Assembly: GCF_963678635.1 (NCBI RefSeq) | Contig: NC_087069.1 | Coordinates: 10,687,206-10,751,205, forward strand | Source of the DNA: Symsagittifera roscoffensis | Taxonomy: Eukaryota > Xenacoelomorpha > Acoela > Convolutidae | Reading direction: 5' to 3' | DNA length: 64,000 nucleotides | Shown: in pieces, positions 26,201 through 38,200 of the stretch | Layout: each line of letters starts with the position of its first letter | Position numbering within the stretch: the first letter of the stretch is position 1 | Position numbers and translations under genes: made by a program | The notes under the pieces: generated by a model | The model's input: only the letters and a program-made list of their open reading frames with translations | Databases searched by the model: none | Told to the model about the DNA's origin: nothing

Positions 26201-29200
26201 TTGTTCTTTTAGAACTCAGGGTTGGAGTAGCGACATTTTTTTTCTGGATGGTTTCTGTAGTCTTATATGAGGAAATATCTGATTAACTCTGTTCAAAGAA
26301 TAAAAGAATGCTAGAGTCCCATCAAAGCGATTGCTTTTGGCACTTTGAAAAAATAGTTCTTCTACCTGTATTGTATAGAAAGAATGTACAATGGTCAATC
26401 AATGAAACAGCCCTGATTTCTGATTATTTTTTCTATGTCATAAAGGAAGAAGCATTTTGCACGGTAATGACAAAGTTACAACCGTACCATTTGGAATATT
26501 TTATCCATAAATTTTTGTCATGTATTTCTTTATAGATATATAATGCGCTTTTAATATTATGAAAACCATGCATTTAGTAAGCGCTTCATCTATAATGGCT
26601 TTTTTGGTAATAATTTTTAAAGAACACTGAATGCTTGCTTTTTAAGCATTATGTTTTTTAGGAAAGACGTCAAGTTTCGTCACGCTTAATGTTATCTTTT
26701 TTTGACCATTTAGTAGTTTGAGTTTTTTGGCTGTCCGTTCAAATTTATGTGCTAATTGCAAGACAATTTAGGGTCGATGAACGTAGTTCAGAATCTTATA
26801 TAGGTTGCGATTATTTTTTCCCCGTTTTTCTCAGGAAAAGTCTTAGTTTGTTCAGGCTAAAATTTGGTTTTTTTTTTGGAGGTTTGACTTTTGATATTTT
26901 TTCATTCCGTCCATTTCCTTTGTTAAAAGGAAGGCAAACTCCACTACCGAACAGCAAAAGTGTAAAGGTCACAAAAACGTTTCGAACGTAGAATTCAATT
27001 TTCAGATTTCCCAGCCAAATGGAAAAACTTACCTATTGATCCAGTTTTCTCAAATTGTGTTAATTTAAAGAAGAAAGTGTCCATCATAAATTGTTCTAGA
27101 AATTCAAAGAGCTTGATAGGTATTTACTTTTTTTGGAACTTTGAACAAAAAAAATGAATCGGTGAGTTTAAATATTTCAGATTCTTTCCAAATAGCAAAT
27201 GTTTTTGAGTAAATGGACGTATTCCAGACTCTTAAAATGTCAACATGAATTTTTCTAGAAATTCAAATAGCTTTATCGCCATCTATTTTTTTACTTTCAA
27301 ATTCGAAAGCTCATATTTGTTCAAAAAATATCAGTATTTTTTTTCTGTTTACTTCCGTTTATTCACTGTTTTCCAAGGACGCAGTAAATACGCTTATATA
27401 GGTCTTTACCATTGCGATGAACAATGGTGTTGAAAGCGGGTACTAGCGGAATGACTGAAAATGGTGATGATTATCTCAACTTTCGTCAACGAACTGATAA
27501 TTTTTGAGCATATCTGCATTTTAAATGCCTTTTCTATTCGAAATTTGTTTTTTTTTGTTGATTGTAAGTTTAACAATTTTCTTTTTAGTGTATCCGCTTT
27601 TTCTTAGCTTTTCTTCTCTTTATTTTGCTCTGAAGGTTCGGCTTATAATAAATTGGCTTAACAGGCCACTTTTTGAGTCGTTTGAGAAGCAAAAAAGTTT
27701 TGACTAAACATTTTTTAGAATTGTCGGCTATGTTACCGCTGTGTAAAAATTGTTTTCGATGCTTTTTAACATGTAATTTTTCTTTTTTTTAGCATATTAT
27801 CTTGAAAGGAATTTTCATTCAAGGCAATGTATGAAAACTTTGGGTAGATCAATTATTTTGAAACATTTTGAAAAATGTTGAATTATTTTTTATGACTTTT
27901 TTCAGTGATTAGATGGTGATATTACGTTTTTAATTTATCCGAGGTAGTGCAAAGCTTTGCTATGCCTATGTTGGTGTTTTTTAAATAACTCATTGAGAAA
28001 AAAAAACAATTTTTATTTTTTTCATTTTTTCGAATCATCTGTAAGGAGTGATAGTCATTCGTTTTTGTAACGCAAGAAGTGCAAAGGTATGCTTTCTCTC
28101 TTTGTGATGTTTAAGAGTCGATGAGCATAAGGCAGTCTGTAATATAAGTCACAAGAATTTGTTTTTATTTGCAGGAGAAGTCTTTCAATTTGTTCAGTCT
28201 GAAATTTATTTTTCGCGGTTTGACTTTTGATTTACCTTCAAGTTCAGTTCATTTCCTTGTGAACTGTGAATAGTGCCATATAGGTCTTTATGATTTTTTG
28301 TTTTTTTGTTCGTTAAAAAGTCCTAAAATTTGTTCACTTTAAAATTTGCTTTTACGGAGTTCGACTTGATTTCTTTTTAAGTTCCCGTCGTTTGCTTTGT
28401 TAAATGAATGCAAACTCCACTATAGGACAGCGAGAATTTGAAGGTCACGGAAAACTTGATCGCCTTCTAGTTTCGCAACTGGAATTTAATTTTGAGATTT
28501 CCCACCGAAATAAAAATTTTACTTGTTCTCTCAAATTGACTTAATTTTGTCCAAAACTGCATATCATAAATTATCCTAGAAATTTAAAAGAGGCTGAAGG
28601 GCTTTTTTTTGAAATTCGAAAGTTGAGATTTTCTTAAAAAACAGGTCAGTAGTCTTCATTCTGGTTACCTGCGTTCATTGACTCTTTCCCAATGTCTGTT
28701 GGCTATGTTCTCTGTCTCCATTAAAAAACTGCCAAGGGCTTGCAAAATTTGATCTAAAGAATAACTATTCATCCAGTTCTTGTTCAGACCACTGAAAGTG
28801 GGCAGGATTTTCGTCTTCGGGTGGGTGATTTTTTCCTCGCAAAATTATACAACAAATAAGCATCATAATGTGTCGAGTTATATAATATATCAAAGCTCTT
28901 TGAGAATCAAAAATGTCAAAAAAATTCTCAGTTTGAGAAAAATTGGTTTGCAGTTTTAGCTGTTTAGTATAATTTCGAGCAAGTGGAGTGAGCGAATTGG
29001 TATTCTAATAGGGAAATCTTTTGTAAGACGTGCGTGAAAAAATCAGATTTACACCACCAAAGCTATTTTTTGTTATTCATTTTTTGAGTGCAACTGTAGT
29101 AGATCACGCCTAATTTACTAAGGTGCGAAGTCTTTGTCTGGTTCTTCTCGCCAGAGCACGCAAAATACGTTATAAATTTGAAAAAAAAAGATAAAAGTAA

Positions 29201-32200
29201 TTTTTAAAATCTTTTTCATATTCTTTCTAAGGGCTACGCGTCTTTCCAATTAAACCTGTTTTTTTTACATTAGTGAGCTTGTGAGTAAAAAAAAAATTGT
29301 AACCTAACTCGCAAATAAAAGTGTTTACTTATTTGGTGGCACTTTTGCTATAATCCGATCTGTAGCTTTGGAGATTTCATAGCATCTGTTCTCTGCTTTT
29401 TTTGTGGCTAGTGTTTATGATTTATGAAGCGTCCGTGGCTGAGTGGTTAAGGTGAAACTCATAGTTAAGAGTAATGAACGTAGTGAAGACTCTTAAACAG
29501 GTATTGCTGATTTTTTTTCTGTTTTTTTTTTCAGGAAGAAGTATTAAAATATTAATGCACTTAGGTAGGTATGCACTTTTTGAGTTCACATGAAATTCAT
29601 CTGCTGAAAGTGACGTAAATAGCACTCTCCAAATACGAATGTGGAAATGGCGCGAAAAAACGTGAACGATTTCTAGTTTCGAAAGTGGAATTTAATTTTT
29701 AGATTTCCAGCGGAATATTAGTTTTTCAACTTGGGTTAATGTTATCAAAAAAGCGCCAAGCATTAATTGTTCAGAATTTCAAAGATCTTAAACGGCAACT
29801 ATTTTTTTTCTTATAAATTATTTTTCTTTGAAATTCGAAAGTGGAGATTTTTTCAACGAAGTCAGTGTTTTTTATGTTTACTTGCGTTCATTACTCTTTT
29901 CCGATCTTCGATTGGCTATGTTCTCTAGCTGAGTTTTATAGAGCTGCTTTTTGTCTTGTTTTCGCTAGTGTTTGCGAAGCACAGCTTCGCCACTGTGTCA
30001 AAAACTTAATTTTCAAATAGTTGTGGTGTCGTGATGAAATATTTAAGCTTCCTTTTATTTTTGATTCATCTAGCTATATAACTTTTTTGTACGATGAGTT
30101 TATGTGTTTTAGATGGGAGATTTTAAATAAACGGTACGGTACGGTAAGGTCAATGGTTCGAATCGGGTCAGGACTTGTTTTTTGGAAGCGGAAAATTATC
30201 CGCGCGTCAGGAAAATCTTTGTCGGACTTCTGTTTGTCTGCTTTTTCGTCGGCTTAGCTACCGCGGCAGCAAATTTGTCTAAAGTTTGGGCATTTTGTGT
30301 TACTCGAATTAAAAAAAACATTTCATTGTATTCCAATTTTGGGCAAGTAATTGAGTTCCAAGAACGGTTGCCTATTTTGTTGGTTTTTTCTTGATTTTTT
30401 TTGTGCTGTTCATTAAAAATTTTTGATAGTTGTTTTCTTTATAAATTCAACGAGTGTTCTGTGCATTTAGTGCAGTGGCAACACCCAGGCTTGTGATGAC
30501 AAATCCCAGAAGTTCGATTTCAGTCGGGACCTGTTTTTTGTCGAAACTTAAATTTTTCGAATTTTCCTGACTTTCATGTCTGCTAATTTCTGTTCGTCTT
30601 AGATCCCACTGAAAGGTTCGGTTTCTTGTTTAACATTTTGAAAACTCAGTTAAGTTTTTATTGGTGCCGGTAATTTTGCGTAACAAATTTTTTCTCCTTT
30701 TCTGCCATTTTTATATTTTTTTTCGACAAAAAAAAACATTTTTTTTTTCTTTCAATTTTTGATTCGTCTTTTTATCTGCTGGTAATCATAGTAATACATT
30801 TTTGTATCTCAAGTTATGCGAACCTCCACTTCGCCTCTGTGTAAAAAAGTTACCCTTTAATCCAGTTTTCTCAAATTGGGGTAATTTTATCCAAAAAGAG
30901 TCAATTATAAATTGTTCTTGAAATTCAAAGTGCTTTCAGGCCATCTTTTTTTAGTTTGAAGTTTTTTTTTTAAGAAACAAGTCAGTATTTTTTTCGGTTT
31001 CCTTGCGGTCATGACGTCTGTTGGCTATGATTTTATTTGTACGTGCTTAAAAAGCAAACTTTTATCACGAGTTCATTTTGTTCCAAACCGTGGGCGGCAA
31101 AGTCATTCAAAAAACCTATTTACCTATTTTTTGCATTATCTTGCCAATTTTTTTTGCTTGTATTAAAAAAAAGTTCAAGAAAAATTATGTCAATTCAGTA
31201 TTTGCGAAATGCAGCTCCCCCTATATGTATAATTTATGTTTCAGTTCTTCCGAGACTTATCAACTCCTTTAATTCCAATCGACAACTACAACTCATTCAT
31301 GGCTCCATTCGACAAGTACCCCAGCCTCATACAAAACAAATCAAACAGTCGCTCTGACGTCATAAAGAGTACTGACAAAGAATCAAAAGTCACCGAGGCT
31401 GAATTGACGCAAACGCTAGACGAATTACAAGAGAACTTGTACCGGTTACCATTCTACCACTACCACACACTGAAGTTACTAATGCTTCATCTGAAAGTGT
31501 TTGTTTCGAAAAGTAGCGTAACGAGTATGGGTTTGTACAACTTGGCAATTATGTGGGCGCCAAATTTGCTATTTGACCCCTTTGAAAAAGAGTGCACAGA
31601 TTATATCGAGATTGCAAAACGAGCCCAAGCAACCGCAGCCAAAAAAGGAAAGTTAATTGAACTTCTAATTAGTCATTCGAGTACGTTGTTCAACGACCAT
31701 TTGCCAAAATCGATTTTGCAGAAAATCAACTCATTGGGCTGCGAAGACAAATTAAGAGGAGGCCAAACTAGTTATGAATCAGATCAGTTCGAAGTTATAA
31801 CCAAAGGTGCTAATCATTTAAACCAAACTCTAACCTTGCCAAGAGTGCCCGGAAAAGATAGAATGAAGAAAGCTATCAGAAATTTGTTCAGTCCAAAAAC
31901 CTTGATTTCTGATAGACAGAATCGTGATAGAAGCGCTTCGCTTGTTGGTGGTCGTAGTTTTCAAATTAACACTATCAGTGAGCCTACAAACTTCACTCCG
32001 AGACCACATATGCCCAGAGATGAACTTTCGATCGAATCGGGGCTATATGCGTCTATAAATGCAAACAACAACGAAGTGAAAAATTTGCACCCGAATGATA
32101 AATATGACTCATCTGATTTTCTCCAGAAAACGAGTGGTGGGAATCATTATATGTTCCCGAGTTCTGATTCGCACGACAAAACGGACGATGAATCGGTGAG

Positions 32201-35200
32201 TTCAAATATTTCCGGTTCTTTCAAATAGCGAATGTTTATAAGAGTCGATAAACGTATTTCAGACTCTTAAAAGTGTCAAACATCAATTTTTCTAGAAATT
32301 CAAATAGCTTTATCGCCATCTATTTTTTTTACTTTCAAATTCCAAAGTTCAGATTTGTTCAAAAAATATCAGTATTATTTTCTGTTCTGCTTTCATTCAC
32401 TCTTTTCCAACTGTCTGTTGGCTATATTTTTTGTTTTTTTTTCCAAGAAAAATTCATAAAATTTGTTCACGCTCAATATTGGTTTTCACTATTTGAATTT
32501 TGATTTCTTGCGAAGTTAATTCATTTGTTAAAAAGAAGGTAAGTTCCACCATTGAACTGTTAAAGTGTAAAGGCCACAAAAAACGTGATCGACTTCTTAT
32601 TTTCGAAATAGATTTTAGTTTTCAGATTTCTTAGCTTAATGAAAACTTAATCTATTGATGCAGTTTTCTCAAATTGAGTTAAATTTATCAAAAAAGTGTC
32701 AATGAATTTTTATTTTTGAAATTCAAGGAGCTTCAAGTCCATATATTTTTCACTTCGAAATTCGAAACTTTTTTTCTGTGTCCTTGCGTTCATTGACTCT
32801 TTTCCAACTGTCTGTTGGCCATTTTTTTTTGAAATTCGCATTTGAATGGATTGCAAAATTATATTTCAATTGAGCTTTAACAGCCTGAATAAGATTAGAA
32901 ACCAAAATTGATAAACCTTCAAAGGTGTGATTTCTTAAGACTTAATTCATCTTGTTTTATATAATAGATAAGTTGGAAACAATGTCATGACAATTAGATA
33001 CTTCAACTTAAATCTTTCATAAATTGAATAAGAGTGATTGAATAAGCTTGTTTAAAATTAGACCGTGGATTGACAGGTCGATAGCGACCTTGAGAGCCAA
33101 TAGTAGATTAACAGCCTAGAATAGAATGACGTCATAGAACAACACATTTAAACAGCTCCGCACCACATTTCCCCCTCTAGGGAAAATTCAAATGGTACAT
33201 TTGAATTTTTCTTGGAACAAGAATAACTATAACAGTACACTGAACTGCAGATAAAGAAAACTCCATAGAAAACAAGTATAGCACTAAGAGGAGTTTTAAT
33301 AAATTTACTGAAATGAGATTAGATAAATGTACTGATAAATGAGTTTAAATGACTAGAGAGATTAAATGACGAAAGAGTTTAAATAACGAGAAAGTTTACT
33401 TTTCGGCACAACGCAAGAGGTTATCTGATGAGTTGATACTAGGGAATCGGGTAAACTTTCTACTAAAACCCCCGGCATAATTGGGAGAAACAACCCTGGA
33501 TTACCCCACTTGAAAAACTGACTCCTGACTAGCCATGGCAAAGCGGACTTTTCTATCCGGTGATACTGGAGTTGGGGAGACGACAAAGAAGCGTGAACTA
33601 CATTCACAGAATGTCTGATCGGGCTGCCATAGAATGTTGTCTGCTTTTTGCGACGAGATGATATACGTGATGAACTCGATGCTGAAAAAATATTCCCGTC
33701 TGGATCCGAACTAAAGCCTGATACCTCACGGGTGGGAGGGCCCGATGTTGCAAAATTGGAAGAAGAACACTCTTGAAATTTCGGGACAGACGACTTATCA
33801 TCGGAGGAGATAGGTATCAGATCCGGTCAGGGGAGAAGCTTATCTTTTGTTGGAGAAGGTGTCTTCGATTTAATACTGATAGGTACCTCCGCTACTTGAT
33901 TTCTCGATGTCGACGAAGAAGCCGTCAAATCTATCACCGGAGTAGAATCCTGAGTAATAGGAATAGCCTGAATTCCTGGGGCCTCCGAGACCGACTTATT
34001 CCCCGATTTGGGCAATGGCAATTTGGGACGCGTCGGCGTAGAAGAAGATAAAATAGTCGGAAGTTGAGGACGAGCGGGTACAGAGACAGTTTTGGCCGTA
34101 GTGCGAGATCTGGAACTAGTCGGCTTTAAGGGTCGATTATCTGCCGGTGACGTAGACGACGACGAAGACACAATGGGGCGCTTTTGCCCCTTTTTGATAG
34201 ACGTTGCTTGTTTGCCTGAAAAACTTAGACCCGTTGACTTAAGGCGTACAGCAAGATGATTTCTTCTTATCACTTTATCTTTTTCAGTAATATATGTAGA
34301 CCCAGTAATACTCACTATTTTACCCTTAAAAGGTTTGAAAAGTGCCCGACTAGATTTCCTATTAAGAAACTTCAGAAAAATTTCAACTTTACTTGGTTCA
34401 TTCAAAACTAAATAATCCAAGTTACGTTTTGGTTGGGACGGACGAATTTGTTCAGCCGGCATCTGGTTCCGGAATCTGAGCGTCCCCGCGGATAAATTAG
34501 AGCGAAGTGTAGCTGCAAGTACTTGATTTCGCTCTGTCAGCGTCCTAAGGGCTTTGACACCCTCTTGGTGTGAGAGAGATTTCTTCAATGTCAACCATTG
34601 ATTCGCAGAAGGGGCCAGACTCTTCAGCGCACGATAATGGGTGTGTCAGCAACTGATTCTTTGGTCACCCAAAGTAAGGTGACACTGTCGGACTAGACTG
34701 CCCTTTCTTAACCAGCTTGATTCGAGGTCGGCTGTCACACTGCTCCCGACGCTGTTCCGTGGTGAGTAAATCGCGCTCCAATTGTTGATTATCTAAATTA
34801 ACGCGTGTAGACAATCGCTTTGCCGCAAGCGATAACTCCGTATTCGGGGGACGACCAAAATGTAGTTCCAAAGGTGAAACCCCAGTGACAGAATTTTTAG
34901 TGACCCAAATATCCTCCACTATATGCCTAAGCGTATCTTGTATATTTGAAAAATCAGGACTCAATCGAGAAGCCCTCAAACGACGCTTAATAGTTTGGAT
35001 GGAACGTTTCACCAGACCACAGCCACGATGATCACCAACCGGGCAAAAATATTGGGCAATATTTTTATCTTTACAAAAGGATTGAACTAATTTGTTTTTA
35101 AAACCCGAATACTGGTCAGTTTTGATAGACTTTGGGATACTATGCTGTTGAATATATGATTTAAGGAACTTAATTATCTTCTTACCCCCCGTAGAACGTG

Positions 35201-38200
35201 TAATCATAGCCGACGGATATTTAGAACACCGGTCGATCTCGACCAAGATATAAATACTGTTACCATCAGAATCGAGTAGAGGACCCGCATAGTCGAGCTG
35301 AAGCTCTTCATTAGGACCAGATAGAAGGGGTAAAGGTTTGGTGGAATCAAACGAAGCGTTAGCTTTCAGTTTCTTACCAAACTTCGTGCATTGAGGACAG
35401 TCTTTGCACAGTTGAACAATATCCCGGTGCATACGAGGCCACCATATATACTGAGCTGCATCCACCATGGCAAGCTGACCCGCATGCGACCTGTGTAGAC
35501 GAGCAAGTAGAGGTTTCCGGAGACAATTGGGAATAGCAATCCTATTATCTACGACAACACAGCCATCAACTACCGCTGCACAATGCCAAAAGGATTTTAC
35601 GTATGAGTCAATACGACAAAATCCTTCATAATCGCGATTAATCAGTGCCCGTTTCATCAGTCGGAGACTAGGGTCTTCATCAGTAAGTTCCGAAAGCGCG
35701 TCGGAGTCCAGAATGCCCCCAATCCTGATAAAGATTTTTGATCCGGGGCGACATCTGAGGATTTCAAAATTTTCAGGCTGAACTGGCTGTACTGTACGAC
35801 CCACTGGTCCAGCCTTCCTGAGCCTCTTCGATCGGAAATTCCTAAGAATTCGGGCGTACTGGCCTTTCAACGCCAACCCACGCTGCAGAGAAGTCGACCG
35901 CTTGGGGCGCACTGCCCCCGCGCGAAACCGCGGCCGAGCACGATCTGATGAGAACCATTGTTGGTTTACCGGAATAAATTGATTCAGTAACTGCTCGAAG
36001 CTATCATTAGCATTAGTGTCCATCACAACAGTCTGAAAAGGAAAAGCACCAAATAACACGAATACACACTAGTAAATCCAGGAATAGGAAGTAATATCCC
36101 ACAATCACAAATTGGCAGATAATTGGCAGATTGGCAGATAATTTGGAACACTCAAGAGTGGCAGATAATTTGGGACACATGCTGTGAAAGTGACAATTAA
36201 AGAATTAAGCCAGCTCAAAGCTGATTGGATAGAATTTTGACAATTAATTCTGACGCCCTCTAGTGGAGAAGTAACAACCGAGTTGAATTCATTAAATAAT
36301 TCGGTATAACCGAAATTGAAAGAACAGTCGCCCTCTAGCGATTTTGTGCGCTGAGATGTAACTTGAATGTCCAAATTATTGACGCTCTCAGCCGACTGAA
36401 TGCCATTGTCCTTGGATGAATACGGTGCTAAATCCAACGAATTATCCTGAATGGGACAAAAAGCCCGAGGTTGACAATAACTGACTGACTCGATTGAATT
36501 GATCGAAGCAGATAAAGTGGGTACTTGGTTGTCCCCCGACATAGCGGATAATCCGTCTGATAAGTCTTCTGATAAAGAACAATCCCGAACCCAACAATCC
36601 AAGAAATCGCAAGCATCGAAAAATCGACTAATACACTTAACCACATATTGTTCATCAAAACTACTCGGCCGTGGTGCCTCAAAAGTTGGGAAACGTGATA
36701 AATAATCCACTATTCCCAGTTTACAACCGGAAATATGGAAAATATCGAAGTCAAAAGGCAATAGTCTATCAGCCCATCTAGTTAAACGTTTTTGATGGGT
36801 TTTATTACCCCTATTGCTCTTAAGAGCCGAAATAATCGCTTTATGATCAGTGAGAACAACAAAATGATTACCCAATAGATAATTGCGGAAATACTCACAT
36901 GACCACACAATAGCGAGAAGCTCCAATTCGTTTGTACTAAACTTCTTTTCCTGGTCATTGAGGAAACGCGAAGCAAATGCAATTGGAACCCAAACGTCCC
37001 CTTCTACTTCCTGCTCTAAAGCCGCTCCCAGACCACTATGACAAGCATCACATTTCACTCGATTATTCCGATTTTGGTCATAATGAAACATCTTTGTGAT
37101 ATTCGCGATCAATTGTAAAATATTCACGAAAGCCGATTGTTGATCCTCCCCCCACTCAAACTTGCTTTTATTACTCGCTTTCAACGAAGGGCGGAGTTGG
37201 TCCGAAAAGACCTGAAGATTCGGCAGAAATCGTTGTAAATGGTTGAGAATGCCCATAAAGGATCGAAGTTGTTTTAACGACTTAGGAGGCTCAAGAGCTA
37301 ATACCGCATCAATTTTGGAACGTTTCGGCCTATAGCCTTCTGAATCAATATCATAACCCAACTAAGACAGCTGATTCATCGAGAAGTCGCATTTCGATTA
37401 TTTCAGGGCAAAACCTTCTTCATCCAATCGGGTGAACACTTTATCCACAAGAATATTGTGATCAACTACTGATCCTTTCGAAACTATTAGAATATCGTCC
37501 AGGAAACGGAAAACTCCCGTTAAACCCTAAAGAGTATTATCCATTGCTTTTTGGAACTCTTTAGGTATATCTGTTAGCCCATAAAAACCGGTTTTAAACC
37601 GGACGTGCCGGTTTGTTCCCCATAAACTATATTAAAGTTGCACTGACGACTAACTTCATCACTGAGCGGGATCTGACTAAATGCATATTTCAAATCCAGT
37701 GACGTAAACCAAACATCGCCGACTTTGTCCGACGTTATGATCTGGGCTGCTGAGTTCAACAATTCCAATAAATTCTGCATTTGATATCGGTTCTTATGTA
37801 TCTGATCATTCATGGGATTTGCATCCATAGCTAATTTACAAGAACGATCCTTCTTAGCCGTAATCACTATCGGAGATATGGAATGTTCACTTGTACATTT
37901 GTTAAGCTTGACAATGTGACCTTCTTGAATCAACTTCTGACTTTCGACGCTAACTTTATCTTGAATATGCACTGGAAACCGTCTTCCTTTTTCTTGAATC
38001 GGAACGAGTGGTGACTTGAATGTAGCGAAAACTTGATGATTTTTGGCTCTACCAATGCGAGAAAATACGTGTTGATACCTCTGTTAAAAATGTAATTTCC
38101 AGGATTCCGACGTCTCATTCGTGTTTGATTGGGATACTTCGCCCACCAAAGGCCTTTCTGGTCTAACTTGAGTAGTTCTCACCCCCAACTGGGACTGCAA

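Noticed and set aside
33604-34594. Envelope gene of element 2
   Set aside because: No signal peptide, transmembrane segment or cysteine pattern; the sequence reads as an integrase tail.
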